Assembly: GCF_936925435.1 (NCBI RefSeq)
Contig: NZ_CAKZHQ010000045.1
Coordinates: 26,104-90,103, forward strand
Direction: 5' to 3'
Source: an uncultured Ramlibacter sp.
Lineage (GTDB): Bacteria; Pseudomonadota; Gammaproteobacteria; Burkholderiales; Burkholderiaceae_C
DNA length: 64,000 nt
This document shows positions 49,381 to 59,331 of this stretch, one piece after another; the first letter of the stretch is position 1, and each line of letters opens with the position of its first letter. The translations under genes were made by a program, and so were the position numbers. The notes under the pieces are model-generated. The model worked only from the letters and a program-made list of their open reading frames with translations. It was not told the origin of the DNA and made no database searches.

Positions 49381-50126
49381 CAGCGGCCACCCGAGACGTC
49401 GAGCAGGGCCATGGTGGTGTAGCTGGCCGCCGGCGAGAGCAGCCAGACGATGGACTGCGCCACTTCCGGTGCCGAGCCGCCGCGCCCCATGGGCACCAGG
49501 TGGGCCAGGTCGCGCACCCGGTCGGGCAGGCCGCCCGAGGCATGGATGTCGGTCTCGATCAGGCCGGGCCGCACCGCGTTGACGCGGATGCCCTCGGCGC
49601 CCACCTCCTTGGCCAGGCCGATGGTGAAGCTGTCGACCGCGCCCTTGGCGGCGGCGTAGTCCACGTACTGGCCGGGCGCGCCCAGCCGCGCCGCGGCGCT
49701 GGACAGGTTGACGATGGCGCCACCGGCGCCGCCGCGGCGCGTGCTCATGCGGCGCACGGCTTCACGCGCGCACAGCATGGTGCCCAGCACGTTGATGTCG
49801 AACATGCGGCGCCAGCGTGCCATCTCCATGTCTTCGACGCGGGCCGTGACGTCCACCACGCCGGCGTTGTTGACCAGGCCGGTCAGGCGCCCCAGTTGCG
49901 CGTCGACCGCCGCGAACATGGCCAGCACCTGGCCCTCATCGGCCACATCGGCCTGCAGCGCGATGGCCTTGCCGCCGGCCGCCTCGATCTGCCGCACCAC
50001 GGCCTGCGCCGCCTGGGCATCGGCCGTGTAGTTGACGGCGACGGCCCAGCCCTGTTGCGCGGCCAGCAGCGCGGTGGCGGCGCCGATGCCGCGGCTGCCT
50101 CCGGTGACGAGCAAAACCTGTTGCAA
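49380..50126 (-). CDS. Short-chain dehydrogenase/reductase
   Basis: A 248-residue Rossmann enzyme with the cofactor motif VTGGSRGIG, NNAG near 86-89, and the catalytic YAAAK (Tyr157, Lys161). The sequence resembles glucose/3-oxoacyl reductase-type SDRs; the substrate is unknown. It is divergent from the DsbA-like gene. Confidence 0.88.
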   Translation of the reverse strand: MQQVLLVTGGSRGIGAATALLAAQQGWAVAVNYTADAQAAQAVVRQIEAAGGKAIALQADVADEGQVLAMFAAVDAQLGRLTGLVNNAGVVDVTARVEDMEMARWRRMFDINVLGTMLCAREAVRRMSTRRGGAGGAIVNLSSAAARLGAPGQYVDYAAAKGAVDSFTIGLAKEVGAEGIRVNAVRPGLIETDIHASGGLPDRVRDLAHLVPMGRGGSAPEVAQSIVWLLSPAASYTTMALLDVSGGR

Positions 50127-50216
50127 AACCTGCCTCCTGCACGTGGTGAACGGATAAGCTACAACCTACAACCCCATTAGAGCAAACATGCCGTCCGCGC
50201 GGCACGGAGACTTCCC

Positions 50217-50813
50217 TTGGCCCTGGTCGATTACATGTTCGCGCCGCAAAGCCCCTGGACTTACCTGGGGCACCAGCGTTTCATGCGCATCGCCCGGGAC
50301 AGCGGCGCCACCGTGCGCGTGTTGCCCGTGGACCTGGGCCGGGTCTTCCCCGTCTCGGGCGGCCTGCCGCTGGCCAAGCGGCCGGCGCAGCGCCAGGCCT
50401 ACAGGCTGGTGGAACTGGCGCGCTTCTCGCAATTCCTGCAGCTGCCTCTGAACCTGCAGCCCAGATACTTCCCGGTGGCGGTGGACGACGCCGCGCGGCT
50501 GATCATTGCCACCGATGCGCAGGAAGGCTGCGAGACTGCGCTGCGCCTGTGCAGCGGCATCTTTGCCGCTGTCTGGGCGCAGGAGCGCAACATCGCCGAT
50601 GCCCAGGTGCTGGCCGAACTGCTGGCCGAGGCCGGCCTTCCCACCAGCCTGCTGGAGCGCGCCCGCGCGCCCGACGTGCAGCAGCGCTACGACAGCAACA
50701 CCCAGCTGGCGATCGACAGCCAGATCTTCGGCGCGCCCAGCTACGTGGTCGACGGCGAGATCTTCTGGGGCCAGGACCGGCTCGACTTCCTGGAGCGCAA
50801 GCTGCGGGCCTGA
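50217..50813 (+). CDS. DsbA-fold 2-hydroxychromene-2-carboxylate isomerase-like protein
   Basis: A 198-residue protein with the DsbA/HCCA-isomerase fold: FAPQSPWTYLGHQRF replaces the CxxC by SPW, and the C-terminal VFGAP-like segment reads IFGAPSYVVDGEIFWGQDRL. It would use glutathione in isomerising an aromatic breakdown intermediate or a related compound. The start is a TTG, giving the normal N-terminus. GST and dienelactone hydrolase genes lie nearby. Confidence 0.85.
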   Translation: MALVDYMFAPQSPWTYLGHQRFMRIARDSGATVRVLPVDLGRVFPVSGGLPLAKRPAQRQAYRLVELARFSQFLQLPLNLQPRYFPVAVDDAARLIIATDAQEGCETALRLCSGIFAAVWAQERNIADAQVLAELLAEAGLPTSLLERARAPDVQQRYDSNTQLAIDSQIFGAPSYVVDGEIFWGQDRLDFLERKLRA

Positions 50814-50847
50814 CCCATCATTTTTCATCACGAACGAGGACACCCCC

Positions 50848-51531
50848 ATGGGCAATTTCATCGAACTGCAGTCGGCCGACGGCCTGCGCATCCAGACCTA
50901 CACGGCGATGCCGACGACCAAGCCCAAGGGCGCTGTCGTAGTGCTGCAGGAGATCTTCGGCGTCAACTCGCACATCCAGGCCATCGCCGACGGCTTTGCG
51001 GCCGAGGGCTATTACGCAGTTGCGCCGTCCACCTTCGACCGCGCCAAGCCCGGCGTGGACCTGGGCTACAGCACCGAGGACATGACCGCCGGCATGGCGC
51101 TCAAGGCCGCGGTCGAGGCCCTGCCCGCGCCCGGCGTGCTGCAGGACATCCAGGCGGCAATCCGCCATGCGGCCGACGCTGGCCCGGTCGGCATCGTCGG
51201 CTACTGCTACGGCGGCCTGCTGACCTGGCGCGCGGCCTGCGAGCTCGAGGGCCTGGCCTGCGCCGTGCCTTACTACGGCGGCGGCGTGACCACGCCGGAG
51301 GAGATCGCACGCAAGCCCAAGGTGCCGGTGATGGCGCATTTCGGCACCCAGGACCACTGGATTCCGATGGACACGGTGCAGGCCTTCGAGAAAGCGCATC
51401 CCGAGGTCGAGGTCCATGTGTACGAGGCCAACCACGGCTTCAACTGCGACCAGCGCGGCTCCTGGAACGCCGGCGCCGCCGCGACGGCGCGCGAGCGCAC
51501 CCTGTACTTCTTCGGCAAGCACCTGGGCTGA
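50848..51531 (+). CDS. Dienelactone hydrolase family protein
   Basis: A 227-residue alpha/beta hydrolase. The triad is Cys120 (GYCYGG), Asp169 (FGTQDHW) and His196 (EANHGF), the cysteine-type triad of dienelactone hydrolases. It follows the isomerase gene by 34 bases. Such enzymes open lactones in chloroaromatic breakdown, but many chromosomal members have other esterase roles. Confidence 0.9.
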   Translation: MGNFIELQSADGLRIQTYTAMPTTKPKGAVVVLQEIFGVNSHIQAIADGFAAEGYYAVAPSTFDRAKPGVDLGYSTEDMTAGMALKAAVEALPAPGVLQDIQAAIRHAADAGPVGIVGYCYGGLLTWRAACELEGLACAVPYYGGGVTTPEEIARKPKVPVMAHFGTQDHWIPMDTVQAFEKAHPEVEVHVYEANHGFNCDQRGSWNAGAAATARERTLYFFGKHLG

Positions 51532-51535
51532 TGCC

Positions 51536-52462
51536 ATGGCCTGGCGCTGCTTTTTTGAGAGAAATTGGCCTGTAGCCCCCGTCCATTGGGCGTTCGCAGC
51601 TCTCATTTCAGGAGCAAGCGCGGGGCCGGCAGCGGCCGCCGACTATGCCGGCCCGCTGTTCGACGCGCACCTGCACTACAACACGGAAGCCTGGGACGGC
51701 CGCGCCGGCCCGCATCCGCTGGAAGACGTGCTGGCGCGCATGCAGCGCAACGGCGTGCGCGCCATCGTTGCCAACTCGCGTCCCAATGACGGCAGCAAGG
51801 CCCTGGCGGCGTCGCCGCTGACGCGCCAGGCCGGCGTCAGCGTTGTGCCCTTCGTGCGCCTGTACCGCGACCGCGCCGACTACGACAACTGGTTCCGCGA
51901 CGAGAGCATCTACCAGATGGTGCTCACCGAGCTGGCCGCCGGCACGGCCGCCGGCCCCTACCGCGGCATCGGCGAGTTCCACCTCTACGACAGCGCCAAT
52001 GCCAACGGTCCCGTCGCGAAGAAGCTGATGGCGTTGGCCGAGGACAAGGGCCTGGTGGTGCTGGCCCATGTGGACGACGTGGCGATCGACCTGCTGATGG
52101 CCAACACGCCGTCCAAAGGCCAGAAGGCGCGGCTGATCTGGGCCCACACCGGCATCGGCGGCGCGAGTGTCGCGCGGGTCGACCAGCTGTTCGCGAAATA
52201 CCCGCAACTGGTGGGCGAGCTGTCCTACCGGCCGGGGCTGACCTGCGAGGGCGGCAAGCTCTGTCCCGAGTGGCGCACGCTGCTGCTCAAGTACCCCACG
52301 CGCTTTGTCATCGGCTCGGACACCTGGGTCAACCAGCGCTGGCAGTACTACGACGAGCTGATGAAGGGCTACCGGACCTGGCTGGGTGATCTGCCGCCGG
52401 CCATGGCGCGCGGCATCGCCTGGGACAACGCGGCCGGCCTGTTCGGGATGAAGCAGCCATGA
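51536..52462 (+). CDS. Exported amidohydrolase-family protein
   Basis: A 308-residue protein of the amidohydrolase-2 (PF04909-like) type, with the metal motif FDAHLHY just after the signal peptide, then [15 protein letters not shown] and FVIGSDTW. The signal peptide ([18 protein letters not shown]) is largely encoded by a copy of the 55-bp repeat. It starts 4 bases after the hydrolase gene stop; its own stop overlaps the GST start. The substrate is unknown. Confidence 0.8.
   Translation: MAWRCFFERNWPVAPVHWAFAALISGASAGPAAAADYAGPLFDAHLHYNTEAWDGRAGPHPLEDVLARMQRNGVRAIVANSRPNDGSKALAASPLTRQAGVSVVPFVRLYRDRADYDNWFRDESIYQMVLTELAAGTAAGPYRGIGEFHLYDSANANGPVAKKLMALAEDKGLVVLAHVDDVAIDLLMANTPSKGQKARLIWAHTGIGGASVARVDQLFAKYPQLVGELSYRPGLTCEGGKLCPEWRTLLLKYPTRFVIGSDTWVNQRWQYYDELMKGYRTWLGDLPPAMARGIAWDNAAGLFGMKQP
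51561..51615 (+). repeat. 55-bp dispersed repeat, copy B, inside an amidohydrolase signal peptide
   Basis: Begins GAAATTGGCC and ends GCTCTCATTTCAGGAGC (GCTC/GAGC stem). Best match is copy A (38 of 55 identical, no gaps). It encodes residues about 9-27 of the amidohydrolase, including most of the hydrophobic core of its export signal. Confidence 0.75.
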
Positions 52463-53109
52463 TGGAGTTGCACTACTACCCCAGCACCGCGGCCATGGTG
52501 CCGCACATCCTGCTCGAAGAGATCGGCGCGCCCTACGAGCGCGTGCTGGTCGACCGCGCCCAGGACAAGCACAAGGCGCCGGAGTACCTGGCGCTCAATC
52601 CCAACGGCCTGCTCCCGGTGCTGACCGACGGCGAGCTGGTGCTGTACGAGACGGCGGCCATCGTGCTGCACCTGGTGGACACCCACCAGCTGTCGGCGCT
52701 GGCACCGGCGCACGGCAGCGTGCAGCGCGCCCATTTCCACAAATGGCTGGTCTGGCTGACCAACACCTTGCAGGCCACGTTGATCGTCTACTTCTACCCC
52801 GAGCGCTGGATGAACCCGGGCAATGCCGCCGGCGCGGCCGAACTCAAAAAGCATGCGCAGGCCAAGGTCGGCGCCATGCTGGACCAGCTCGCTGCCGAAC
52901 TGGCGCGCCATGGCGGGCCCTGGTTCATGGGAGAGACCTACACCGCGCTCGATCCCTATGTCTTCACGCTGTGCCGCTGGACGCGCAATTTCAAGTCAGA
53001 GCCGGCGCGCAGCCGCGCCCATCTGGGGCCTTATCTGCAGCGCATGCTGGAGCGGCCCGCCGTGCAGCGGGTGCTGGCCCACGAGCAGCTGGCGCCGCCT
53101 TACGTCTAG
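52459..53109 (+). CDS. Glutathione S-transferase family protein
   Basis: A 216-residue protein. The N-terminal thioredoxin-like domain has NPNGLLPVL and [12 protein letters not shown] (the ETAAI glutathione-binding turn); a helical C-terminal domain contains [15 protein letters not shown]. The ATG overlaps the amidohydrolase stop (ATGA). The stop overlaps that of the convergent DUF1003 gene. Confidence 0.9.
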   Translation: MMELHYYPSTAAMVPHILLEEIGAPYERVLVDRAQDKHKAPEYLALNPNGLLPVLTDGELVLYETAAIVLHLVDTHQLSALAPAHGSVQRAHFHKWLVWLTNTLQATLIVYFYPERWMNPGNAAGAAELKKHAQAKVGAMLDQLAAELARHGGPWFMGETYTALDPYVFTLCRWTRNFKSEPARSRAHLGPYLQRMLERPAVQRVLAHEQLAPPYV

Positions 53110-53681
53110 GGCTTTGTTTGCGCCGGCTGGCCGGCGTCCTCGCGGTAGGCCTTCTCGATCTGGCGCGCCAGCTTGTCGGGCCGCGTGGCCTGCTCCAGCG
53201 CCGCGATCTCCGGGTCGTTGCCCTCGCTCACGCCCAGCTTGCGGGCCACGGCCTCCAGCAACTGCAGGGTCTTGGTCGATTCCTGTTCGGCCAGCAGGTT
53301 GATCTGCAGGTCCAGCTGGTTGCGCCGCTCGCTGATGCGCATCTCGTAGTTCTGGCTGATCAGGATGAAGGCCGACAGGAAGATCGCCTCCAGCGACACG
53401 CACAGGGTGAGGAAGGTGAAGGGGTAGGGATCGAAATGCTGCAAGCCCGGCAGGACGTTGAAGGCGATCCAGACGGCGAAGATCAGCACGTGGACCCAGA
53501 CGAAGATGATGCTGCCGCAGAACTTTGCGACGAAAGCGGCCATCCGGTCGGCGAAACTGCGCTGGGTCAGGGCCAGTTCCTCGAGCTTGCGCATGGCCTG
53601 GATGTTGTGACGCGTGACGTCGGCCATGGTCTTGGCCGAGCGGTAATCGGCCTGCGGCTGGTCGGTGGCGCTCTGGCTCAT
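53106..53681 (-). CDS. DUF1003 membrane protein
   Basis: A 191-residue protein with two membrane helices in the middle (FVWVHVLIFAVWIAFNVL; FTFLTLCVSLEAIFLSAFIL) and a charged C-terminal helix, the layout of DUF1003. The FDPYPFTFL signature is present. The function is unknown. The start overlaps the stop of the DUF72 gene. Confidence 0.85.
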   Translation of the reverse strand: MSQSATDQPQADYRSAKTMADVTRHNIQAMRKLEELALTQRSFADRMAAFVAKFCGSIIFVWVHVLIFAVWIAFNVLPGLQHFDPYPFTFLTLCVSLEAIFLSAFILISQNYEMRISERRNQLDLQINLLAEQESTKTLQLLEAVARKLGVSEGNDPEIAALEQATRPDKLARQIEKAYREDAGQPAQTKP

Positions 53682-54415
53682 GGCGGGTCCTTGTTCAATG
53701 CCGCGGCCAGGGCCAGGCCGTTGTGGGTGGCTGCGCCGGCGGCGGTGTTGTCGAAGATGCACCACACGCCGCTGCCTTCGCGTAGGGCCAAGCCGATACG
53801 TTGTGCCAGCGCCTGCAGCACTTCTTGCGAATAGTCCGAGTAATACACACGCGGCGAGCCGTGCAGCCGCAGGTAGACCAACTGCTGCCAGCCGCCCGGA
53901 TCACGCCCGGCGGCATGCAGCACGGGGTCTGCCAACACGCGCGCGATCTGTGTCTCCCGCAGCAGCGCGTCGACTTCGGCGGTGAACCAGCTGGCGTGGC
54001 GCGGCTCCAGTGCGACAGCCCCCTGGTGCTGGCGCCGAAGCTCGTGCAGAAAGGCCGGCGCCACCACGGGATGGAAGGCCAGGCTGGGTGGCAGCTGCAG
54101 CAGCAAGCTGCCCAGCCGCTCGCCCAGGCCGCCGGCCTGCGCCAGGAAGTCCGCCAGCAGATCGCCGCAGCCGGCCAGCCGCTTCTCATGGCTGATGGCC
54201 CTGGGCAGCTTGACCGCGAAGCGGAAGTCCGGTGGCACGCTGGCGGCCCAGCGCTCGTACGTGCCGCGCCGGTGGGGGCGGTAGAACGAGGAGTTGATCT
54301 CGGTGGCGTTGAACCGGGTGGCGTAGCGCTGCAGCTGGCTGGCGCCGGCATCGAACAGCGGCTGCGCAGCGCGCGCCAGACTCCATCCCGCGCAGCCGAT
54401 GTGCGCGGCACGCAT
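53678..54415 (-). CDS. DUF72 domain protein
   Basis: A 245-residue TIM-barrel-like protein with family segments IGCAGWSL, EINSSFYRPHRRGTYERWA, FAVKLPRAISHEKRL and VYLRLHGSPRVYYSDYS. The reaction is unknown. The start shares a base with the stop of the CorA-like gene. Confidence 0.87.
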   Translation of the reverse strand: MRAAHIGCAGWSLARAAQPLFDAGASQLQRYATRFNATEINSSFYRPHRRGTYERWAASVPPDFRFAVKLPRAISHEKRLAGCGDLLADFLAQAGGLGERLGSLLLQLPPSLAFHPVVAPAFLHELRRQHQGAVALEPRHASWFTAEVDALLRETQIARVLADPVLHAAGRDPGGWQQLVYLRLHGSPRVYYSDYSQEVLQALAQRIGLALREGSGVWCIFDNTAAGAATHNGLALAAALNKDPP

Positions 54416-55512
54416 CAGCGCCCGCCGGTGCGCTGCAGGTAACGCTTGCGCCAGAAGACCACGCCCAGCGTCATCGCCACCCCGACCATGATGGCCAGGG
54501 CCAGCCAGAAGCCCCAGGCATGGCGGATCCAGGGCATGGACTCGAAGTTCATGCCGAAGATGCCGGTGATCAGGTTCAGCGGCAGGAAGATCGCCGTCAG
54601 CGCGGTGAGCGTGCGCATGATGTTGTTGGTGCGATGGCTCTGTGCCGAGAAATGGATCTGCACCGCGGTCTCGGCAGCCTGCTCCATGCGCCGCACCTGG
54701 TGCACCACGCGCTGGATGTGCTCGATGACGTCACGGGCGCGGGCGACCAGGCCGTCGCGCTCGGCTTGCGACAGGGCCGAGGATGGCTGCTCACGGGCCG
54801 TGTCCAGCCATTCCTGGATGGCGTCGTTCTGGCCTTCGCACAGGTCTTCCAGCGTGTGCAGCTCGGCGCGCGCCGTCATCAGCGCGCTCCAGTCGGCGCC
54901 TTCGGTGCGCGGCCGCAGCAGCTGCTGTTGCCAGCTGTCCATCTCGCTGCCCAGCTGCTTGCGCAGCTCCAGGTCGCTGTCGACCATGACATTGAGCATG
55001 CGCAGCATCAGGTCCGACGGGCTGGTGGGCAGGCGGCTGCGGCTGACCACCACCAGGCCGTCGGTCTGGATGGCGTCGGCCAGGTAGCGTTCGATGAAGG
55101 AGCGGGCGGTGATGCAGCCCGAGGGATGGACGCTCACCAGCAGGCGGTCGAACACCACGAAGGCGACGGCGCGCGTGCGGATGCGCTGGAAGCTGGCCAG
55201 CACGGCAGGCGCTGGCTTGCCCTGCAGTTCGTTATCGACCTCCTCACCGGTGGCCAGCCGGCGGAACACCACCAGGTCGTAGATCGAGGTGTAGTCGTAG
55301 TGCGAGGGGTGCGAGGCGTTCTGCAGATCCTGCACATGCAGGTCCAGCAGTTGCGAGCCGCCCAGGCGCTGCGCCGCCTCCTGCAGCTGGGGCAGTTCGT
55401 TGGCCAGGGCTTCGCGGTCCAGCCAGATCCAGACGAAGCCGTCGGCGGGCGCCTTGTCCGGCACCGCCTCCAGGAAGCGCAAGGTCCCGCCGGCGAACTC
55501 GATGATCTGCAT
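54415..55512 (-). CDS. CorA-family divalent cation transporter (ZntB-like)
   Basis: A 365-residue protein with a large cytoplasmic N-terminal domain, a long stalk helix, and two C-terminal membrane helices. The channel motif GMN is in GIFGMNFESMPW. Sequence after GMN differs from CorA's usual MPE, so a ZntB-like or Mg/Ni/Co role cannot be decided. The ATG is 2 bases from the hemB stop. Confidence 0.9.
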   Translation of the reverse strand: MQIIEFAGGTLRFLEAVPDKAPADGFVWIWLDREALANELPQLQEAAQRLGGSQLLDLHVQDLQNASHPSHYDYTSIYDLVVFRRLATGEEVDNELQGKPAPAVLASFQRIRTRAVAFVVFDRLLVSVHPSGCITARSFIERYLADAIQTDGLVVVSRSRLPTSPSDLMLRMLNVMVDSDLELRKQLGSEMDSWQQQLLRPRTEGADWSALMTARAELHTLEDLCEGQNDAIQEWLDTAREQPSSALSQAERDGLVARARDVIEHIQRVVHQVRRMEQAAETAVQIHFSAQSHRTNNIMRTLTALTAIFLPLNLITGIFGMNFESMPWIRHAWGFWLALAIMVGVAMTLGVVFWRKRYLQRTGGR

Positions 55513-55514
55513 GG

Positions 55515-56619
<1,105 letters not shown>

Positions 56620-56625
56620 TACGCC

Positions 56626-56725
56626 CGGGCGGCTTGCCGCTCCCCGCTTTTCCTCCCTGAGCGGGCGCCTTAATGTGTGACAGCAAAAAGGCTTCCCACC
56701 CCGGCTTTTGGCCGGGGTTTTTTTT
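56626..56725 (+). ncRNA. Candidate small RNA between hemB and hemJ
   Basis: About 100 bases from a promoter-like element to a terminator with 8 T bases, lying between divergent genes and containing no credible coding frame. The 5' part can pair GCCCG with CGGGC around a C/T-rich loop. The known classes 6S, tmRNA and 4.5S do not fit on sequence. Confidence 0.45.
56699..56725 (+). terminator. Rho-independent terminator upstream of hemJ
   Basis: CCCCGGC, loop TTTTG, GCCGGGG, then 8 T. It faces right but no known gene ends here, since hemB points left. Confidence 0.88.
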
Positions 56726-56782
56726 GCGCGGCATTTTTGCGGGCGCTGCCGGGGCTTTCGGGGCTGTCTTTACACTCGGCCC

Positions 56783-57211
56783 ATGCTCTGGGTCAAAGCC
56801 TTCCACATCGTATTCGTCGCCAGCTGGTTCGCCGGGCTGTTCTACCTGCCGCGCATCTTCGTCAACCTGGCGATGGTGGCGCCCGGCTCGTTGGCCGAGC
56901 GCGAACGCCTGCTGCTGATGGCGCGCAAGCTGCTGCGCTTTGCCACCCTGCTGGCCGTGCCGGCGCTGGCGCTGGGCGCCTGGCTGTGGCTGGGCTACGG
57001 CATCGGCCGGGGGCCGGGCAACGGCTGGCTGCATGCCAAGCTGGCGGTGGTCGCCCTGGCCGTCGGCTACCACCATGCGTGTTTTGTGTTGCTGCGCAAG
57101 CTCCAGGCCGGCTCTGATGGCCACAGCCACCGCTGGTACCGCTGGTTCAACGAGGTGCCTGTGCTGCTGCTGCTGGCGGCCGTGGTGCTGGTGGTGGTCA
57201 AGCCCTTCTAG
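56783..57211 (+). CDS. hemJ: Protoporphyrinogen oxidase HemJ-like (CopD family) membrane protein
   Basis: A 142-residue protein with 4 membrane helices. The start LWVKAFHIVFVASWFAGLFY and the C-terminal RWYRWFNEVPVLLLL match HemJ, which oxidises protoporphyrinogen IX to protoporphyrin. Closeness to hemB supports a haem role over a copper role. TACACT is 6 bases before the ATG with no ribosome-binding site (leaderless pattern). Confidence 0.8.
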   Translation: MLWVKAFHIVFVASWFAGLFYLPRIFVNLAMVAPGSLAERERLLLMARKLLRFATLLAVPALALGAWLWLGYGIGRGPGNGWLHAKLAVVALAVGYHHACFVLLRKLQAGSDGHSHRWYRWFNEVPVLLLLAAVVLVVVKPF

Positions 57212-57216
57212 CCGTG

Positions 57217-58350
57217 ATGGCGCGGCACAAGACATCCGCCTGGCCGCTGGCGCAAGCATATGCGGCGCTGATCGTCTATGCCAGCCTCTACCCGTTTGCC
57301 GGCTGGCGCGACCAGAACATCGCACCCTGGGAGTTCCTGGCCAGTCCGCTGCCGCGCTACTGGACCGGCTTCGACGTGGCGGCCAATGTCGCCGGCTACG
57401 CGCCGTTGGGATTCCTGCTGGCCCTGAGCTTCCTGCGCCGCGGCCAGGAGCGCTTTGCGCCCACCACCAACAGCGCCGCCATCGCGGTGGCCACGCTGGC
57501 CGCGGGCGTGCTCTCACTGTGGATGGAGGCCTTGCAGACCTATCTGCCGTCGCGTGTGCCGTCGAACGTCGATTTCGCTCTCAACCTTCTGGGCGCATTG
57601 CTGGGCGCGGTCGCCGCCGGCGCGCTGGAACTGGCCGGCGCGATCGACCGCTGGAGCCGCTTTCGCCTGCGCTGGTTCATCGGCGACGCGCGCGGCGCCC
57701 TGGTGCTGCTGGCGCTGTGGCCGTTCGCCCTGCTGTTTCCCGCAGCGGTCCCGCTGGGATTGGGCCAGGTCTTCGAGCGGCTGGAAACGGCGTTGGCCGA
57801 ATGGCTGCTGGACACGCCGTTCCTCGAATGGCTGCCGGTGCGCGACGTGGAATTGCAGCCCCTGGTGCCGGGCGTGGAGTTGTTGTGCGTGATGCTGGGC
57901 GCCCTGATCCCCTGCCTGCTGGGTTATTCGGTGATGCGCTCGGTGGGCCGCCGCGCTGCCTTCGCGGGCTTTGTGGTGGCTGCAGGCGTCGCCAGCACGG
58001 CGCTCTCCGCGGCGCTGAGCTGGGGGCCTGCCCACGCCTGGGCTTGGCTGAGCCTGCCCGTGCGGCTGGGCCTGGCGGCGGGGCTGGTCATGGCCATGCT
58101 GCTGCTGGCCCTGCCGCGGCGCGGCTGCGCGGCCCTGATGCTGCTGGCCTTGGTGCTGCACCTGAGCCTGCTGAACCAGGCGCCCGAGAGTGCCTACTTC
58201 GCCGACACCTTGCAGGCCTGGGAGCAGGGGCGCTTCATCCGCTTCAATGGCCTGGCCCAGTGGCTGGGCTGGCTCTGGCCTTATGCGGCCCTGGCCTATG
58301 TGCTGCTGCGGCTTTCGCGCAGCGAGCGCCCACCTAGAATGGACGCATGA
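57217..58350 (+). CDS. VanZ-family membrane protein
   Basis: A 377-residue protein with about 9 hydrophobic segments. The N-terminal part (AALIVYASLYPFAGW, NVAGYAPLGFLLAL, EALQTYLPSRVPSNVDFALN) is the VanZ-like domain; the rest is an additional membrane region. The function is unknown. Its 3' end overlaps the start of the ferredoxin gene and carries that gene's -10-like TAGAAT. Confidence 0.82.
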   Translation: MARHKTSAWPLAQAYAALIVYASLYPFAGWRDQNIAPWEFLASPLPRYWTGFDVAANVAGYAPLGFLLALSFLRRGQERFAPTTNSAAIAVATLAAGVLSLWMEALQTYLPSRVPSNVDFALNLLGALLGAVAAGALELAGAIDRWSRFRLRWFIGDARGALVLLALWPFALLFPAAVPLGLGQVFERLETALAEWLLDTPFLEWLPVRDVELQPLVPGVELLCVMLGALIPCLLGYSVMRSVGRRAAFAGFVVAAGVASTALSAALSWGPAHAWAWLSLPVRLGLAAGLVMAMLLLALPRRGCAALMLLALVLHLSLLNQAPESAYFADTLQAWEQGRFIRFNGLAQWLGWLWPYAALAYVLLRLSRSERPPRMDA

Positions 58351-58700
58351 GCGAGCCTTCCACTGCCCCGACCACGTCCTATTACGAACGCCACATCTTC
58401 TTTTGCCTGAACCAGCGCGAGAACGGCGAGGATTGCTGTGCCCAGCACCGCGCGCAGGAGGCCTTCGACCGCTGCAAGTCGCAGGTCAAGGCACAGGGGC
58501 TGGCCGGGCCGGGCAAGGTCCGCGTCAACAAGGCCGGCTGCCTGGACCGCTGCGCCGCGGGCCCGGTGGCCGTGGTCTACCCGGAAGCCGTCTGGTACAC
58601 CTATGTGGACAGCGCCGACATCGACGAGATCGTTGAGTCGCACCTGAAAAACGGCCAGGTCGTCGAGCGCCTGCTGACGCCGCCGCACCTGGGGCGCTGA
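58347..58700 (+). CDS. Thioredoxin-like [2Fe-2S] ferredoxin
   Basis: A 117-residue protein. HIFFCLNQRENGEDCC and KAGCLDRCAAGPVAVVYPE carry the cysteines that bind a 2Fe-2S cluster in the thioredoxin-like ferredoxin fold. The partner is unknown. TAGAAT is 6 bases before the ATG. Confidence 0.87.
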   Translation: MSEPSTAPTTSYYERHIFFCLNQRENGEDCCAQHRAQEAFDRCKSQVKAQGLAGPGKVRVNKAGCLDRCAAGPVAVVYPEAVWYTYVDSADIDEIVESHLKNGQVVERLLTPPHLGR

Positions 58701-58702
58701 GC

Positions 58703-59326
58703 ATGAACGCGCAGACCGAGCGGTTCGAACTGCGTGGGCCGGCCGGGGCCATCGAGGCCCTGCGCGACCGGCCCGCCGATGTGTCGCGTGGAGTGGCCGT
58801 GATCGCCCACCCCCATCCGCTGTTCGGCGGCACCATGGACAACAAGGTGGTGCAGACGCTGGCGCGCGCCTTTGTGCAATGCGGCTGGACGGCCGTGCGC
58901 TTCAATTTTCGCGGCGTCGGCGCCACCGAAGGCGCGCACGACGAGGGCAGGGGGGAGGCGCAGGACTTCCTGGCCGTGGTGACCGCGGCCGCGGGCGAAG
59001 GCCCGCTGGCGCTGGCCGGCTTTTCCTTCGGCTCCTTCGTGACCTGCAGCGCGCTGCAAAGCCTCTGGCCGGCGCGCGAGATCGAGAAGATCGTCCTGGT
59101 CGGGACCGCTGCTGCGCGCTTCCAGGTCGCCACGTTGCCGCCGGAAGCCCACGAACGCACGCTGGTGGTCCACGGTGAGCAGGACGACACGGTGGCGCTG
59201 TCGGCCGTGATGGACTGGGCCCGGCCGCAGTCACTGCCGGTGACGGTTGTGCCCGGCGGCGGCCATTTCTTTCACGGACAATTGCCGCTTCTCAAAACCC
59301 TGGTGGCCCGCCACCTCCGTAGCTGA
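58703..59326 (+). CDS. Alpha/beta hydrolase
   Basis: A 207-residue hydrolase of the small dienelactone-like/YcjY-type group: AHPHPLFGGTMDNKVV oxyanion segment, nucleophile in GFSFGS, Asp in GEQDDTV, His in GGGHFFHG. It begins 2 bases after the ferredoxin gene stop. The substrate is unknown. Confidence 0.85.
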   Translation: MNAQTERFELRGPAGAIEALRDRPADVSRGVAVIAHPHPLFGGTMDNKVVQTLARAFVQCGWTAVRFNFRGVGATEGAHDEGRGEAQDFLAVVTAAAGEGPLALAGFSFGSFVTCSALQSLWPAREIEKIVLVGTAAARFQVATLPPEAHERTLVVHGEQDDTVALSAVMDWARPQSLPVTVVPGGGHFFHGQLPLLKTLVARHLRS

Positions 59327-59331
59327 ACTCC

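Noticed and set aside
56673..56918. Frame starting MCDSKKASHP upstream of hemJ
   Set aside because: It reads straight through a strong terminator (PGFWPGFF is the translated hairpin) and has no ribosome-binding site.
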